Shown: positions 10,563 to 19,718 of the stretch, one piece after another
Layout of the letters: each line of letters opens with the position of its first letter
Numbering within the stretch: position 1 is the stretch's first letter
From: JADKBO01 sp965230345
GTDB lineage: Bacteria; Bacteroidota; Bacteroidia; Chitinophagales; Saprospiraceae
Direction of reading: 5' to 3'
DNA: 64,000 bases
Assembly: GCA_965230345.1 (NCBI GenBank)
Contig: CBDDKR010000002.1
Location: 372,001 to 436,000, forward strand
The notes under the pieces: generated by a model
Told to the model about the DNA's origin: nothing
Seen by the model: the letters and a program-made list of their open reading frames with translations, nothing else
Database searches by the model: none
Program-made: the position numbers and the translations under genes

Positions 10563-10726
10563 TGAAGTGATTTAAAACTAAATCCTAATACTAGAATCAA
10601 CTCATTGAAATCCAAGCTCTGCCCAAAAACTAATTTCCATAGCTTTGGCTATGCAAAAGAATTTTCGGATTGATCTGACTTCCAAGCAGCTAATTCCGCT
10701 ATTGAACATGGTTTTAAATCACTTCA
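10563..10726. repeat. Dispersed repeat with terminal inverted repeats, copy 1
   Basis: A 164-bp element bounded by a perfect 16-bp inverted repeat (tgaagtgatttaaaac at 10563-10578 and its complement at 10711-10726). It contains a small internal hairpin, catagc-tttg-gctatg, at 10638-10653. A second copy lies at 19719-19871. The interior from about 10602 to 10710 is about 90 percent identical between copies by hand alignment, while the left 25 bases diverge. It lies 13 bp beyond the stop of the metalloprotease gene. No clear target duplication is visible. It could be a MITE, a REP-like element or a mobile mRNA 3'-end structure. Confidence 0.85.
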
Positions 10727-10739
10727 ATTCAAATTCTTT

Positions 10740-13700
10740 CTATTGAGCATTAATAATGGCACTTTCTGAATTTTGTATGGAGCCGGAATTTCTAACTATC
10801 ACATCTATTCCATTTATAGACATAAGTTCTATTAGTGATTGATTACTTATTGTCCCCAAGCATTCTATTCCAATGCCGCTCGAAGATATTAAGCTATCAA
10901 CCGTTATTCGTCCTAGATTTTCTATGTGCCCACTTATGCCATTTAATATTCCTCTGTCTACACAGTCCTCAGTTATAAGAGCGCCTGAACTAGAAATGGC
11001 TATCGTTCCATTATTTGAGATTGACACATTCGCACTTGAAGGATTGAGAACATTTACTACTCCGTGCAAAGAGAATTCTCCATTATTAACGATTCCTCCT
11101 TTTTCATTCAAAGTAAGATCTGAAAAATTTTGAACATGTAACTTCCCTTGGCTACCAATGGTTAAAGAAGCAGCAAAAGCATTTTCTAGTGCTAAAATCA
11201 CAACAGAATCTTGAGTTACCGGTTGAATAAAAACGTCATGGCATGTTTTCGGCACTACACCTGTACTCCAATTGAGTGGATCATTCCAATGATTATTTAC
11301 CCCCAACCAATTATTCGCTTCTGTCGCAATCCCATCATCAACCAATCCATTGCAATCATTGTCTATCCCATCACATGATTCAGAAGCATCTGGATTGATT
11401 GTCGCATTTGAATCATCACAATCATCTATTCCACCGCAATAGGTGTCCATATCCAAATCAGCGCCTAAACTATCCATACATAACATCATGTAATCACCTC
11501 CAAAAGGCAGTTGAGTATTGTCTTCGAGTCTTACTGTTGCGCCACGATTACAGAAGTCGTAAAACGACCCAGGAATACATCCTGACAAATCGTTATCATT
11601 CAGCCATAAATTCATTATAGGTGGAATACTTAATGTTACTGGTAAAGATCCTGTCAACTGATTGTTATCCAAATACAACGTAGACAAATTCACTGTATTT
11701 CCTAGCAACAAAGGAATACTTCCTGTTAATTGATTTGTCCCTAAATCTACATAAGAAAGCAATATTATGTCTTTCAAAAAAGTAGGGATGCTTCCGTCAA
11801 TCCCATTATTGTACATATTGATTCTATCCAAATATATCAAGTCCAACAAAGCATTTGAAAGATTTCCAACAAGATTATTATTCGCCAAATTCAAACCTGT
11901 TACACGGTCATTGGCATTACAAACTACACCATACCATTGACAAACATCACAATCCATGTTTTGAGCTCCGTCTTCCCATCCATTCTTATTCGTCCACGCA
12001 CTTCCCCCCATGTCATTATAGAATTGGACCAAAGCATCAAAATCAGAATGACAAGCTACACTAGCATCATAAACACAAAGATTAAATCGTCCAAAATCAT
12101 CACTATTATTATCGATAATCCGAATCAACACTACATCTCCAGGTGTTTGCCCTGTTATCGTTAACAAAGCATGATTTCCACTTCCACCATTGTCATCACA
12201 GTCAATTGCTGTTAGATTACCACAACTCCCGCTATACAACTGAACAATCATATCGGTAAGTCCTCCCGTATATTGACCAGTCTCTACAGTAATACTTCCT
12301 GACGAAGGTATCACCGCTGAAAACCACAAATCCAACTGACTTCCAATCGTACCACAAGAAATATTTGGAGTTTCTCCAGATGCTGTTGCCATAAAGTTAT
12401 CATAAGTTCTAAACTGGCAAGTATTGTTCAACTCAAGAGGAATAGCATCTGCACACACGTCATTAATTGGAGCAATGGTACGACACTGATCTCCTATATT
12501 ACAAGGTGCGTTGATAAAATTATAATACAATACATCACCAGGTTCACTTCCAAACCCTAAGGCAAAATTTATTGACGTCCCGTTTGTCAAGTGACAATTA
12601 CTCATTATCGTTCCATTTGCAGGAAGGATTGGATTCATTTCGTCAAAACAAGATAATCCTTCTGGAGTATTTCCATTATCAGCAGCATACACATTACCAC
12701 AATCGTCTATTTGTGAATTATTACCGTTCCACACACAAGCATGAGTATGTCGAAGCCCCATTACATGCCCTAATTCATGAGCCATTATCATAACATTGTA
12801 CGAGTACGACGGATAAGCAATGTCAGCCGTGGTCATATCACCAGCCAGTGCGAAAGGGCCAGGATAATCTGTAAGATCGTTGCAGTAACCTCCAATACCA
12901 TGAGAAAGGCCTCCTCCCATGGGCTTTCCACTCATTAAAAAACCAATCTTTCCATTAATCCCACCAGAATTAGAGCTAACAAATTCACCCAAAGAAGCAA
13001 CAAGATCGTTTGTATAATTATCCGGTGCTGTATGTATCATCGAGCCATCCAAGTATATTGGTACATTTTCATTCTCATAAATGGTCGCAACATTGTTAAA
13101 CACCGATGTCGCCCAAGCCAACGTCATGGCCATATCACTTCCATGAGCCAAGTAAATATCATGATCGATTTCGAGGTAAATATCTAAACAACTTGCTTGA
13201 TCTCTGTTCTGAGAAGGTTGTCTCCTTAAATCTAATAATTCTCCATCGGGAGTATGACAACTCACACTTGCTAGATTGAGTTCTTCTATCTCCTTCAGTA
13301 TATATTGATCATCAATAGGAAAAATTTCGAATTGATAATCTTCGGAACTGACCCAAATATATACTTGACCATTAAAAATTGCTACAGTTGAAATCGAATG
13401 ATCCATGCCTCTTATCCTCCCTCGGTAAAATTTCGAATTGTAATCAAATCTTTCAATACTTTCAGAAGATTCTAAGACAAAACCATCCGTAAATACATCG
13501 GCTTCTTCGAGTTCCAGTTCGATCCACTGACCATCGTAAAAAAGAGGAAAGTTTAATAAATTAAAATCTTCCTTTTCTATCATACTCAAAACAGCCTGAT
13601 CTATTCTGCGAGTATTGGTTGCACTTGTATTATTAAACAGTGGGGACGTACAATTCTTCGAAAAATTAGGCAAACTAGTGTCTGCTTGAGCACTAATGCT

Positions 13701-13763
13701 ATTTCCAAAGGAAACGAGAATAGAACATAAAGAAACGAGAATAGTGAGTTTAGTCTGGTTCAT
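10740..13763 (-). CDS. Secreted zinc metalloprotease with leucine-rich repeats
   Basis: A 1007-residue exported protein with a signal peptide (MNQTKLTILVSLCSILVSFG). A reprolysin-type metalloprotease domain carries the zinc motif HELGHVMGLRH near residue 328, followed by a Cys-rich segment. Next come a CBM-like beta domain (about 430-560), plant-type leucine-rich repeats (about 600-740; for example LTGSIPLLLGNTVNLSTLYL) and a MopE-like calcium motif (CDGIDNDCNGLVDDG) near residues 780-812. The C-terminal part has Asn/Ser-rich strands like a filamentous repeat and stops at NSESAIINAQ. There is no T9SS sorting domain, unlike comparable proteins in this window, so the end may be lost. The dispersed repeat follows directly. 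Confidence 0.88.
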   Translation of the reverse strand: MNQTKLTILVSLCSILVSFGNSISAQADTSLPNFSKNCTSPLFNNTSATNTRRIDQAVLSMIEKEDFNLLNFPLFYDGQWIELELEEADVFTDGFVLESSESIERFDYNSKFYRGRIRGMDHSISTVAIFNGQVYIWVSSEDYQFEIFPIDDQYILKEIEELNLASVSCHTPDGELLDLRRQPSQNRDQASCLDIYLEIDHDIYLAHGSDMAMTLAWATSVFNNVATIYENENVPIYLDGSMIHTAPDNYTNDLVASLGEFVSSNSGGINGKIGFLMSGKPMGGGLSHGIGGYCNDLTDYPGPFALAGDMTTADIAYPSYSYNVMIMAHELGHVMGLRHTHACVWNGNNSQIDDCGNVYAADNGNTPEGLSCFDEMNPILPANGTIMSNCHLTNGTSINFALGFGSEPGDVLYYNFINAPCNIGDQCRTIAPINDVCADAIPLELNNTCQFRTYDNFMATASGETPNISCGTIGSQLDLWFSAVIPSSGSITVETGQYTGGLTDMIVQLYSGSCGNLTAIDCDDNGGSGNHALLTITGQTPGDVVLIRIIDNNSDDFGRFNLCVYDASVACHSDFDALVQFYNDMGGSAWTNKNGWEDGAQNMDCDVCQWYGVVCNANDRVTGLNLANNNLVGNLSNALLDLIYLDRINMYNNGIDGSIPTFLKDIILLSYVDLGTNQLTGSIPLLLGNTVNLSTLYLDNNQLTGSLPVTLSIPPIMNLWLNDNDLSGCIPGSFYDFCNRGATVRLEDNTQLPFGGDYMMLCMDSLGADLDMDTYCGGIDDCDDSNATINPDASESCDGIDNDCNGLVDDGIATEANNWLGVNNHWNDPLNWSTGVVPKTCHDVFIQPVTQDSVVILALENAFAASLTIGSQGKLHVQNFSDLTLNEKGGIVNNGEFSLHGVVNVLNPSSANVSISNNGTIAISSSGALITEDCVDRGILNGISGHIENLGRITVDSLISSSGIGIECLGTISNQSLIELMSINGIDVIVRNSGSIQNSESAIINAQ

Positions 13764-14390
13764 GCAATAAAATTATTTACTATTGAGGTACTAAATTGTA
13801 ATACTAGATCATTAAAGTGAATTTTGGGATCCCTACTCTTTATAATTTCATACTAAAGACAAAATCATCTGCTAATAGAAATTCATCGTCAAAAGAAAAT
13901 CATCCCAATACAGCCCTATTTCATTCATCTATTCTATCAAGTAAAACTAAACATTGAAATGAATTATCCCATCTATTATTAAGACAAATATCTATCACTC
14001 TAATATTAATTTACTTTAATTCCTTTTATTCTTAATTTTCGCCACTCAGTAAAACAAATACAGTTTCTACAAACGTATTAATTACTGCATAAGAAATATT
14101 CGAATAGCCAAAAAACAAGACAATAATAGTCGACCATTCCTTTTACTCAACTACGATTATTTAATTATCCGCCGTACAATTACTTATTATATCCAAATAA
14201 ATATCGACTATAATCTACACTAAAGGACATCCTACTCCAGGGCGTATTATTGCATTCATAATCAAAACGACTACATTTTTAAATCCCCTAAAATTGATAC
14301 AAAAAACAGCGGTCATTTTTTTCTGTGCGATATTTTTACTGTTTATCAACAAGTTACAAAGGTTAATTTTCAAAAAAAAGATAAAAAATG
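13764..14390. other. Long intergenic region between divergent genes
   Basis: Very AT-rich sequence between the metalloprotease start (minus strand) and the rplM promoter (plus strand). Short open frames exist on both strands (about 14215-14397 and 14294-14476), but they overlap each other and resemble nothing known. It should hold the metalloprotease promoter, which I could not place with confidence. Confidence 0.6.
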
Positions 14391-14421
14391 TTTGCATTAA
14401 CCATTTTCAAGTTTACCTTTG
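14391..14421 (+). promoter_or_regulatory. Promoter of the rplM-rpsI-rpsB-tsf operon
   Basis: TTTG at 14391-14394, a 19-bp spacer, then TAccTTTG at 14414-14421. Both boxes and the spacing match the Bacteroidota housekeeping sigma consensus exactly. It predicts a transcript start near 14427, about 50 nt before the rplM start codon. Confidence 0.8.
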
Positions 14422-14425
14422 CACC

Positions 14426-14445
14426 CTCTTTCCAGCGATGGAGAG
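14426..14445 (+). promoter_or_regulatory. 5' leader hairpin of the rplM operon
   Basis: At the predicted mRNA 5' end, ctc-tt-tcca pairs with tgga-gag around a GCGA loop (GNRA tetraloop) at 14435-14438. The two-base bulge and tetraloop suit a ribosomal-protein leader or a 5' stabilising hairpin. Regulation by L13 is inference only. Confidence 0.4.
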
Positions 14446-14477
14446 AAATTTTGTTATAAAGAATATAAATTTTTAAC

Positions 14478-14921
14478 GTGAATACATTAAGTTATAAAAC
14501 TGAATCTGCAAAAAAAGAGACAGTAGAAAGAAAGTGGTATGTAGTCGATGCAGAAGGTGAGACAGTTGGAAGATTGTCATCAAAAATTGCATCTGTATTA
14601 AGAGGTAAACACAAGCCAAGCTACACTCCTCATGTTGATACAGGTGATTATGTTATCGTATTGAATGCTGAGAAGATCAGATTTACTGGAAACAAGATGG
14701 CTGATAAAACTTATTTATCATACTCTTTATACCCAGGTGGTCAAAAAAGCATTACTGCTCAAGAATTATTGGACAAGAAGCCAATAAAAATTATGGAAAA
14801 AGCAGTAAAAGGAATGTTGCCAAAGACTAAATTAGGAAATGCAATGTTCAAAAAATTATTTGTTTATGAAGGTGGTGAGCACCCACATGTTGCTCAAAAA
14901 CCAGAACCTTTCAAATTTTAA
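14478..14921 (+). CDS. rplM: 50S ribosomal protein L13
   Basis: A 147-residue ribosomal protein L13 of the large subunit. Conserved L13 stretches are KWYVVDAEGETVGRLSSKIA, LRGKHKPSYTPHVDTGD, TYLSYSLYPGG, and LFVYEGGEHPHVAQKPEP at the end. It is the first gene of the four-gene translation operon, with a consensus promoter and short leader, and is followed 9 bp later by rpsI, the order usual in bacteria. Confidence 0.97.
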   Translation: MNTLSYKTESAKKETVERKWYVVDAEGETVGRLSSKIASVLRGKHKPSYTPHVDTGDYVIVLNAEKIRFTGNKMADKTYLSYSLYPGGQKSITAQELLDKKPIKIMEKAVKGMLPKTKLGNAMFKKLFVYEGGEHPHVAQKPEPFKF

Positions 14922-14930
14922 TCATAATCG

Positions 14931-15317
14931 ATGGAAGTAATTAATACAGTCGGAAGAAGAAAAGCTTCAGTTGCAAGAGTTTATGTAACAAAGGGAAGTG
15001 GAAAAATAGTAATAAATGGTAAAGACATCTCAGAATACTTTACTATTACTCATATACAAAACAAGGTAAAAGAGCCTATTCAAATGATTGAGAATTCGGG
15101 AGAATTCGATTACAAGATCAACGTGAAAGGTGGTGGATTTAAAGGGCAAGCAGAAGCAATCAGAATGGGAATTGCTAGAGCATTTGTCAAAATTGACGAA
15201 GACAATAGAAAGCCTCTTAAAGACAAGAAGTATCTTACTAGAGATGCAAGAGTAGTAGAGAGAAAGAAATTTGGTAAGCCTAAGGCAAGAAAGAGCTTCC
15301 AGTTCTCGAAACGTTAA
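14931..15317 (+). CDS. rpsI: 30S ribosomal protein S9
   Basis: A 128-residue S9 of the small subunit head. It has the family pattern NTVGRRKASVARVYV, the central GGGFKGQAEAIRMGIARA, and the basic C-terminal tail ending FQFSKR, which reaches the P-site tRNA anticodon region. It lies 9 bp after rplM and 40 bp before rpsB in the same operon. Confidence 0.97.
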   Translation: MEVINTVGRRKASVARVYVTKGSGKIVINGKDISEYFTITHIQNKVKEPIQMIENSGEFDYKINVKGGGFKGQAEAIRMGIARAFVKIDEDNRKPLKDKKYLTRDARVVERKKFGKPKARKSFQFSKR

Positions 15318-15357
15318 TTTTTATCATTTATTCAGAAATACGACAATTCAAATAATA

Positions 15358-16062
15358 ATGAAGTTACCTACATATAAAGAAATGTTGGACGCTGGTGTTC
15401 ACTACGGCCACATGAAAAGAAAATGGAATCCAAAGATGTTACCTTACATCTTCATGGAAAGAAAGGGAATACATATCATCGATCTAAACAGAACTTCCGA
15501 GTGTTTAGAACAATCTGCTGCTGCAATGAAGCAAATTGCAAAATCTGGTAGAAAGATTCTTTTTGTTGCAACTAAAAAACAAGCTAAAGACATCGTAGCT
15601 GATGCGGCAAAGAGTGTTGGCATGCCATATGTAACGGAAAGATGGTTGGGTGGAATGATGACCAACTTCTCTACAATTAGAAGATCGATTAAGAAAATGC
15701 AAAACATTGACAATATGTTGAGCGATGAATCTCTTACTTCGATCACTAAGAAAGAACGTTTAACTCTGGGTAGAGAAAAAGCAAAACTTGAAAGAGAACT
15801 TGGAGGTATTGCGAACCTTAATAGACTTCCTTCTGCTGTATTTTTAGTTGATATTCATCACGAACATATCGCACTTAAAGAAGCAAAAAGGTTAAACCTT
15901 AAGACTTTCGGTATGGTTGATACCAATTCTGATCCTAACAAAGTGGATTTTGCTATTCCTGCAAATGACGATGCTTCAAAGTCTGTTAAATTAATTACAG
16001 AATACGTTACATCTGCCATTGCTGAAGGATTAAAAGAAAGAAATCAAGAGAAAGAAAATTAA
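15358..16062 (+). CDS. rpsB: 30S ribosomal protein S2
   Basis: A 234-residue S2. The start is set at 15358 because MKLPTYKEMLDAGVHYGH is the normal N-terminus; the frame is open 87 bases further upstream, but that extension overlaps the end of rpsI and is unrelated to S2. Typical motifs are KRKWNPKMLPYIF, FVATKKQAKDIV, RWLGGMMTNFSTI and VDTNSDPNKVDFAIPANDDA. It is followed 28 bp later by tsf, the standard rpsB-tsf pair. Confidence 0.97.
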   Translation: MKLPTYKEMLDAGVHYGHMKRKWNPKMLPYIFMERKGIHIIDLNRTSECLEQSAAAMKQIAKSGRKILFVATKKQAKDIVADAAKSVGMPYVTERWLGGMMTNFSTIRRSIKKMQNIDNMLSDESLTSITKKERLTLGREKAKLERELGGIANLNRLPSAVFLVDIHHEHIALKEAKRLNLKTFGMVDTNSDPNKVDFAIPANDDASKSVKLITEYVTSAIAEGLKERNQEKEN

Positions 16063-16090
16063 TTTTTAAATAATTCAAGAAAAAAGCAAA

Positions 16091-16927
16091 ATGAGTAATT
16101 TCACAATATCTGCTGCTGATGTTAAAAAGTTGAGAGATCAAACAGGAGCAGGAATGATGGATTGTAAAAAAGCACTTACAGAGGCTGAGGGTGACTTCGA
16201 TAAGGCGGTAGAAATCCTAAGACTTAAAGGGCAAAAATTATCACTTAAAAGAGCTGATAGAGAAGCTAAAGAAGGTGCGGTAATTGCAATGGTAAATTCT
16301 GACGCGAACAAAGGTGTTGTAGTTAGACTTAGTTGTGAAACTGATTTCGTTGCGAAAAATGAGGATTTCATCAAATTTGCTAACGATATTGCTACTATTG
16401 CCTTAGAAAATTTTCCAGCAGATACTGAAACACTACTTGGATTACCTTTTGAAGGAGTCACAGTTGGTGAAAAAGTAACTGAGCAAGTTGGTGCAATTGG
16501 AGAAAAAATCGAAGTTGCGGAATATGCTCAACTTGAGGCTCCAATGATTACAAGCTACATTCACTCAGGAAACAGAGCTGGTGTATTGGTTGGTCTTTCT
16601 AAAGCAAACGACACTTTCGAAGCTCCAGGTAAAGATGTTGCTATGCAAATTGCAGCAATGAAGCCAGTAGCTGTTGATGAGTCTGGTGTACCTCAGCAGG
16701 TTAGAGAAAAGGAAATAGAATTAGGTAAAGAAATGGCTAAGCAAGAAGGTAAGCCTGAAGCAATGATTGAAAAAATTGCAATGGGTAAGCTTAAAAAGTT
16801 TTTAAAAGAAAACACTTTACTTCCACAACCATTTGTTAAAAACAGCAAACAAACTGTGGGTGAATACCTTAAGTCGTTCGATGGCGATCTAACTGTCACC
16901 AATTTCAAACATGTAAAATTGGGATAA
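16091..16927 (+). CDS. tsf: Translation elongation factor Ts
   Basis: A 278-residue EF-Ts, the guanine-nucleotide exchange factor of EF-Tu. The N-terminal UBA-like segment VKKLRDQTGAGMMDCKKAL and the core TDFVAKNEDFIKFA and SYIHSGNRAGVLV are diagnostic. It is the last gene of the operon, closed by a strong terminator 14 bp downstream. Confidence 0.97.
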   Translation: MSNFTISAADVKKLRDQTGAGMMDCKKALTEAEGDFDKAVEILRLKGQKLSLKRADREAKEGAVIAMVNSDANKGVVVRLSCETDFVAKNEDFIKFANDIATIALENFPADTETLLGLPFEGVTVGEKVTEQVGAIGEKIEVAEYAQLEAPMITSYIHSGNRAGVLVGLSKANDTFEAPGKDVAMQIAAMKPVAVDESGVPQQVREKEIELGKEMAKQEGKPEAMIEKIAMGKLKKFLKENTLLPQPFVKNSKQTVGEYLKSFDGDLTVTNFKHVKLG

Positions 16928-16940
16928 TCCATAAAGAATT

Positions 16941-16973
16941 AAAGGGCAACTTAATTAGTTGCCCTTTTTTTTT
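16941..16973 (+). terminator. Terminator of the rplM-rpsI-rpsB-tsf operon
   Basis: A perfect 10-bp stem (aaagggcaac with gttgcccttt) and a 7-nt loop, followed by a run of T to 16973. This is a textbook rho-independent terminator that separates tsf from pyrH. Confidence 0.93.
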
Positions 16974-17098
16974 ACATTAGCGCCTGTTTACGACTAGATA
17001 AAATTCAAACATCTCAAATGGTGATGGTCTTTGAAAGATGAATATTACATAACATTTCATCTAAGGTCATCTGAGAAAAAAATGATATACGATAGCAT

Positions 17099-17809
17099 AT
17101 GACATTGAAATATAAACGCGTACTTCTAAAACTAAGTGGAGAATCTTTAATGGGCGATCAAGGCTTTGGTATTGATGCCAACATGCTCAAACATTATGGT
17201 CAGCAAATAAAACAAATAGTTGACATGGGAGTAGAGGTCGCCATAGTAATAGGAGGAGGCAATATATTTCGAGGATTAAGTGCTTCTTCATCAGGAATTG
17301 AGCGTGTACAAGGAGATTATATGGGAATGATGGCCACTGTTATAAACGGAATGGCACTTCAGAGTAGTCTAGAGTCTGCTGGTCTTTACACTAGATTAAT
17401 ATCTGCAATAGAGATGCGTCAAATCGCGGAACCCTATATTCGTAGACGAGCTATCCGTCACTTAGAAAAAGGAAGAGTCGTAATATTCTCTGCTGGAACA
17501 GGTAATCCTTACTTCACAACTGATTCCGCTGCAGCCTTAAGAGCCAATGAAATTGATGCCGATGTTATCCTTAAAGGAACTCGAGTTGATGGTATTTATA
17601 GTGCAGATCCGGAAAAGGATCCAACAGCCACAAAATATGACTCCATATCCTTTTCTGAAGCAATTTCTAAAGGGTTGAACGTAATGGACATGACTGCTTT
17701 TACCATGTGTCAAGAAAACGACTTACCTATAATCGTATTTGATATTAATGAAGAAGACAATTTGATTAAGTTGATTCAGGGAGAAGAAGTAGGCACGATC
17801 GTTTTCTAA
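17099..17809 (+). CDS. pyrH: Uridylate kinase
   Basis: A 236-residue UMP kinase of the amino-acid-kinase fold, converting UMP to UDP in pyrimidine nucleotide synthesis. Motifs are RVLLKLSGESLMG at the start, VIGGGNIFRG, GTGNPYFTTDSAAALRA and KGTRVDGIYSADP. In many bacteria frr follows pyrH; here the next gene is an acyl-CoA ligase, so frr is elsewhere. The terminator upstream means it needs its own promoter, which I could not place clearly. Confidence 0.96.
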   Translation: MTLKYKRVLLKLSGESLMGDQGFGIDANMLKHYGQQIKQIVDMGVEVAIVIGGGNIFRGLSASSSGIERVQGDYMGMMATVINGMALQSSLESAGLYTRLISAIEMRQIAEPYIRRRAIRHLEKGRVVIFSAGTGNPYFTTDSAAALRANEIDADVILKGTRVDGIYSADPEKDPTATKYDSISFSEAISKGLNVMDMTAFTMCQENDLPIIVFDINEEDNLIKLIQGEEVGTIVF

Positions 17810-18049
17810 TTTTTCTTTCTTTAGTAATTACTTTTATACTCCATCCTAATAGCATAAATTATGCTGCTGTATTTTCTTTACTTCTATCAGTAGCACACTA
17901 TTTTCTTTTATCAAATTCCAAAATTCACTTGGCAATCTTCAAGTATTAAATTTGATGGCACTGCCATTCCATCCAAAAAAATATTGAAAAAGCATAATAC
18001 TTCGTTATATTAGAGTGTGGTAATATTAGAATAAAAAAATACTTGAAGT

Positions 18050-19708
18050 ATGAGTGATGAAAGACCTTGGTTAAAAAACTACCCTACAGGTGTTCCTGCA
18101 AACATAGATATCAATCAATATCAGAACATCGTACAATTTTTCGATGAAAATTTAAAGAAGCACAAGAGTTCTTATGCATATGAATGCATGGGTAAAAAGA
18201 TAACCTTTGGTGACGTAGACAAATATTCCACTCAATTTGCTGCTTATTTGCAGTCCAGAGGATTAGAAAAGGGGGATAAAATAGCCCTAATGATGCCAAA
18301 TTTACTCCAATATCCAATTGCAATTATCGGTGCTCTGAGAGCTGGTCTTATAGTCGTCAATACCAATCCGCTATATACTCCAACCGAAATGCAACATCAA
18401 TTTAATGATAGTGAAGTAAAAGCGATCGTGATTCTTGAAAACTTCGCCCATAACCTTGAAAAGATTATAAACAATACTTCCATTAAAATAACCATCATTG
18501 CCTCAATAGGTGAAATGCTAGGCGGATTAAAAGGTAGCTTGGTCAATTTTGTAGTTCGCAACATCAAGCGCATGGTTCCTAAGTACCAACTTAAAAACAC
18601 CGTCTCCTTTAAAGAAGCTCTAAAAGATGGCTCTAAATTCGAATTGGTCAAATACGAAGGACAACATGATGATGTAATTCTGCATCAATATACAGGAGGG
18701 ACTACAGGTGTATCGAAAGGGGCAATGTTGACCAATAAAAACATGATTGCCAACATGCTACAAATGGAAGCCTGCATGCGTTGCGTTCTTGACGAAAAAA
18801 CAGAAGTTGCCATTGCTCCACTTCCGATGTACCACATCTTTGCTTTTACGGTCAATTGTCTAGCTATGACCCGACTAGGGGCATTGACGATCCTAATCAC
18901 TAATCCAAGAGATATACCTGGATTTATCAAGACCATGCGCAATAATAGATTCACTTTATTTACAGGACTAAATACCCTTTTTAACGCTTTAATGAATCAT
19001 CCCGAATTTGATAAAATTGACTTTTCAAATCTTAAAGTCACCATTTCAGGAGGAATGGCACTTCAAGAAGCCATTGCATCCCGTTGGAAACGACAAACAG
19101 GTTGTACGATAAGTGAAGGTTACGGTATGACAGAATCTTCTCCTGTCGCTTCTGTCAACCCTCTTAGTGACGCTGCTAGAATCGGATATATTGGGATGCC
19201 TGTTCCATCGACTTCAATGAAGGTGATAGACGAAGATGGCAATGATCTCCCAATAGGTAAACCTGGTGAAATCTTAATCAAGGGCCCTCAAGTCATGAAG
19301 GGCTATTATAACAAACCAGATGAGACAGAAAAAGTAATTAAAGATGGGTGGCTTTATACTGGTGATATTGGAGAGATGTGCGAAGATGGATATTTCAAAA
19401 TCGTAGATCGAAAAAAAGACATGATCTTAGTATCAGGTTTTAACGTATACCCCAATGAAATTGAGGATATTCTTGCTCAACACCCTAAGGTACTTGAAGC
19501 AGCTGCAATCGGAGTACCACATGACAAATCAGGTGAAGTAGTCAAAGTTTTTATTGTAAAAAAAGACTCTTCCTTAAATGAAAAAGAAGTTCGCGAGTTC
19601 TGTAGCCAACATTTGACCGGTTATAAAATGCCTAAACACATTGAATTCAGAAATGATCTGCCCAAAACAAATGTTGGAAAAATACTTAGAAGAGCATTAA
19701 GAGAGTAA
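18050..19708 (+). CDS. fadD: Long-chain fatty-acid--CoA ligase
   Basis: A 552-residue ANL-superfamily enzyme that activates fatty acids with ATP and CoA. The ATP loop YTGGTTGVSKGAML is near residue 213, and the adenylate motif GYGMTESSPVAS near 355. The hinge motif GWLYTGDIG ... DRKKDMILVSGFNVYP follows, with the C-terminal catalytic Lys in PKTNVGKILRR. Length and motif order match FadD. It ends next to the second copy of the dispersed repeat, facing the convergent lipoprotein gene. Confidence 0.92.
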   Translation: MSDERPWLKNYPTGVPANIDINQYQNIVQFFDENLKKHKSSYAYECMGKKITFGDVDKYSTQFAAYLQSRGLEKGDKIALMMPNLLQYPIAIIGALRAGLIVVNTNPLYTPTEMQHQFNDSEVKAIVILENFAHNLEKIINNTSIKITIIASIGEMLGGLKGSLVNFVVRNIKRMVPKYQLKNTVSFKEALKDGSKFELVKYEGQHDDVILHQYTGGTTGVSKGAMLTNKNMIANMLQMEACMRCVLDEKTEVAIAPLPMYHIFAFTVNCLAMTRLGALTILITNPRDIPGFIKTMRNNRFTLFTGLNTLFNALMNHPEFDKIDFSNLKVTISGGMALQEAIASRWKRQTGCTISEGYGMTESSPVASVNPLSDAARIGYIGMPVPSTSMKVIDEDGNDLPIGKPGEILIKGPQVMKGYYNKPDETEKVIKDGWLYTGDIGEMCEDGYFKIVDRKKDMILVSGFNVYPNEIEDILAQHPKVLEAAAIGVPHDKSGEVVKVFIVKKDSSLNEKEVREFCSQHLTGYKMPKHIEFRNDLPKTNVGKILRRALRE

Positions 19709-19718
19709 CAAGACAATA

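Noticed and set aside
14215..14476. Two overlapping 60-codon frames before rplM
   Set aside because: They are on opposite strands, overlap each other and the promoter and leader of rplM, and look like chance frames in AT-rich DNA.
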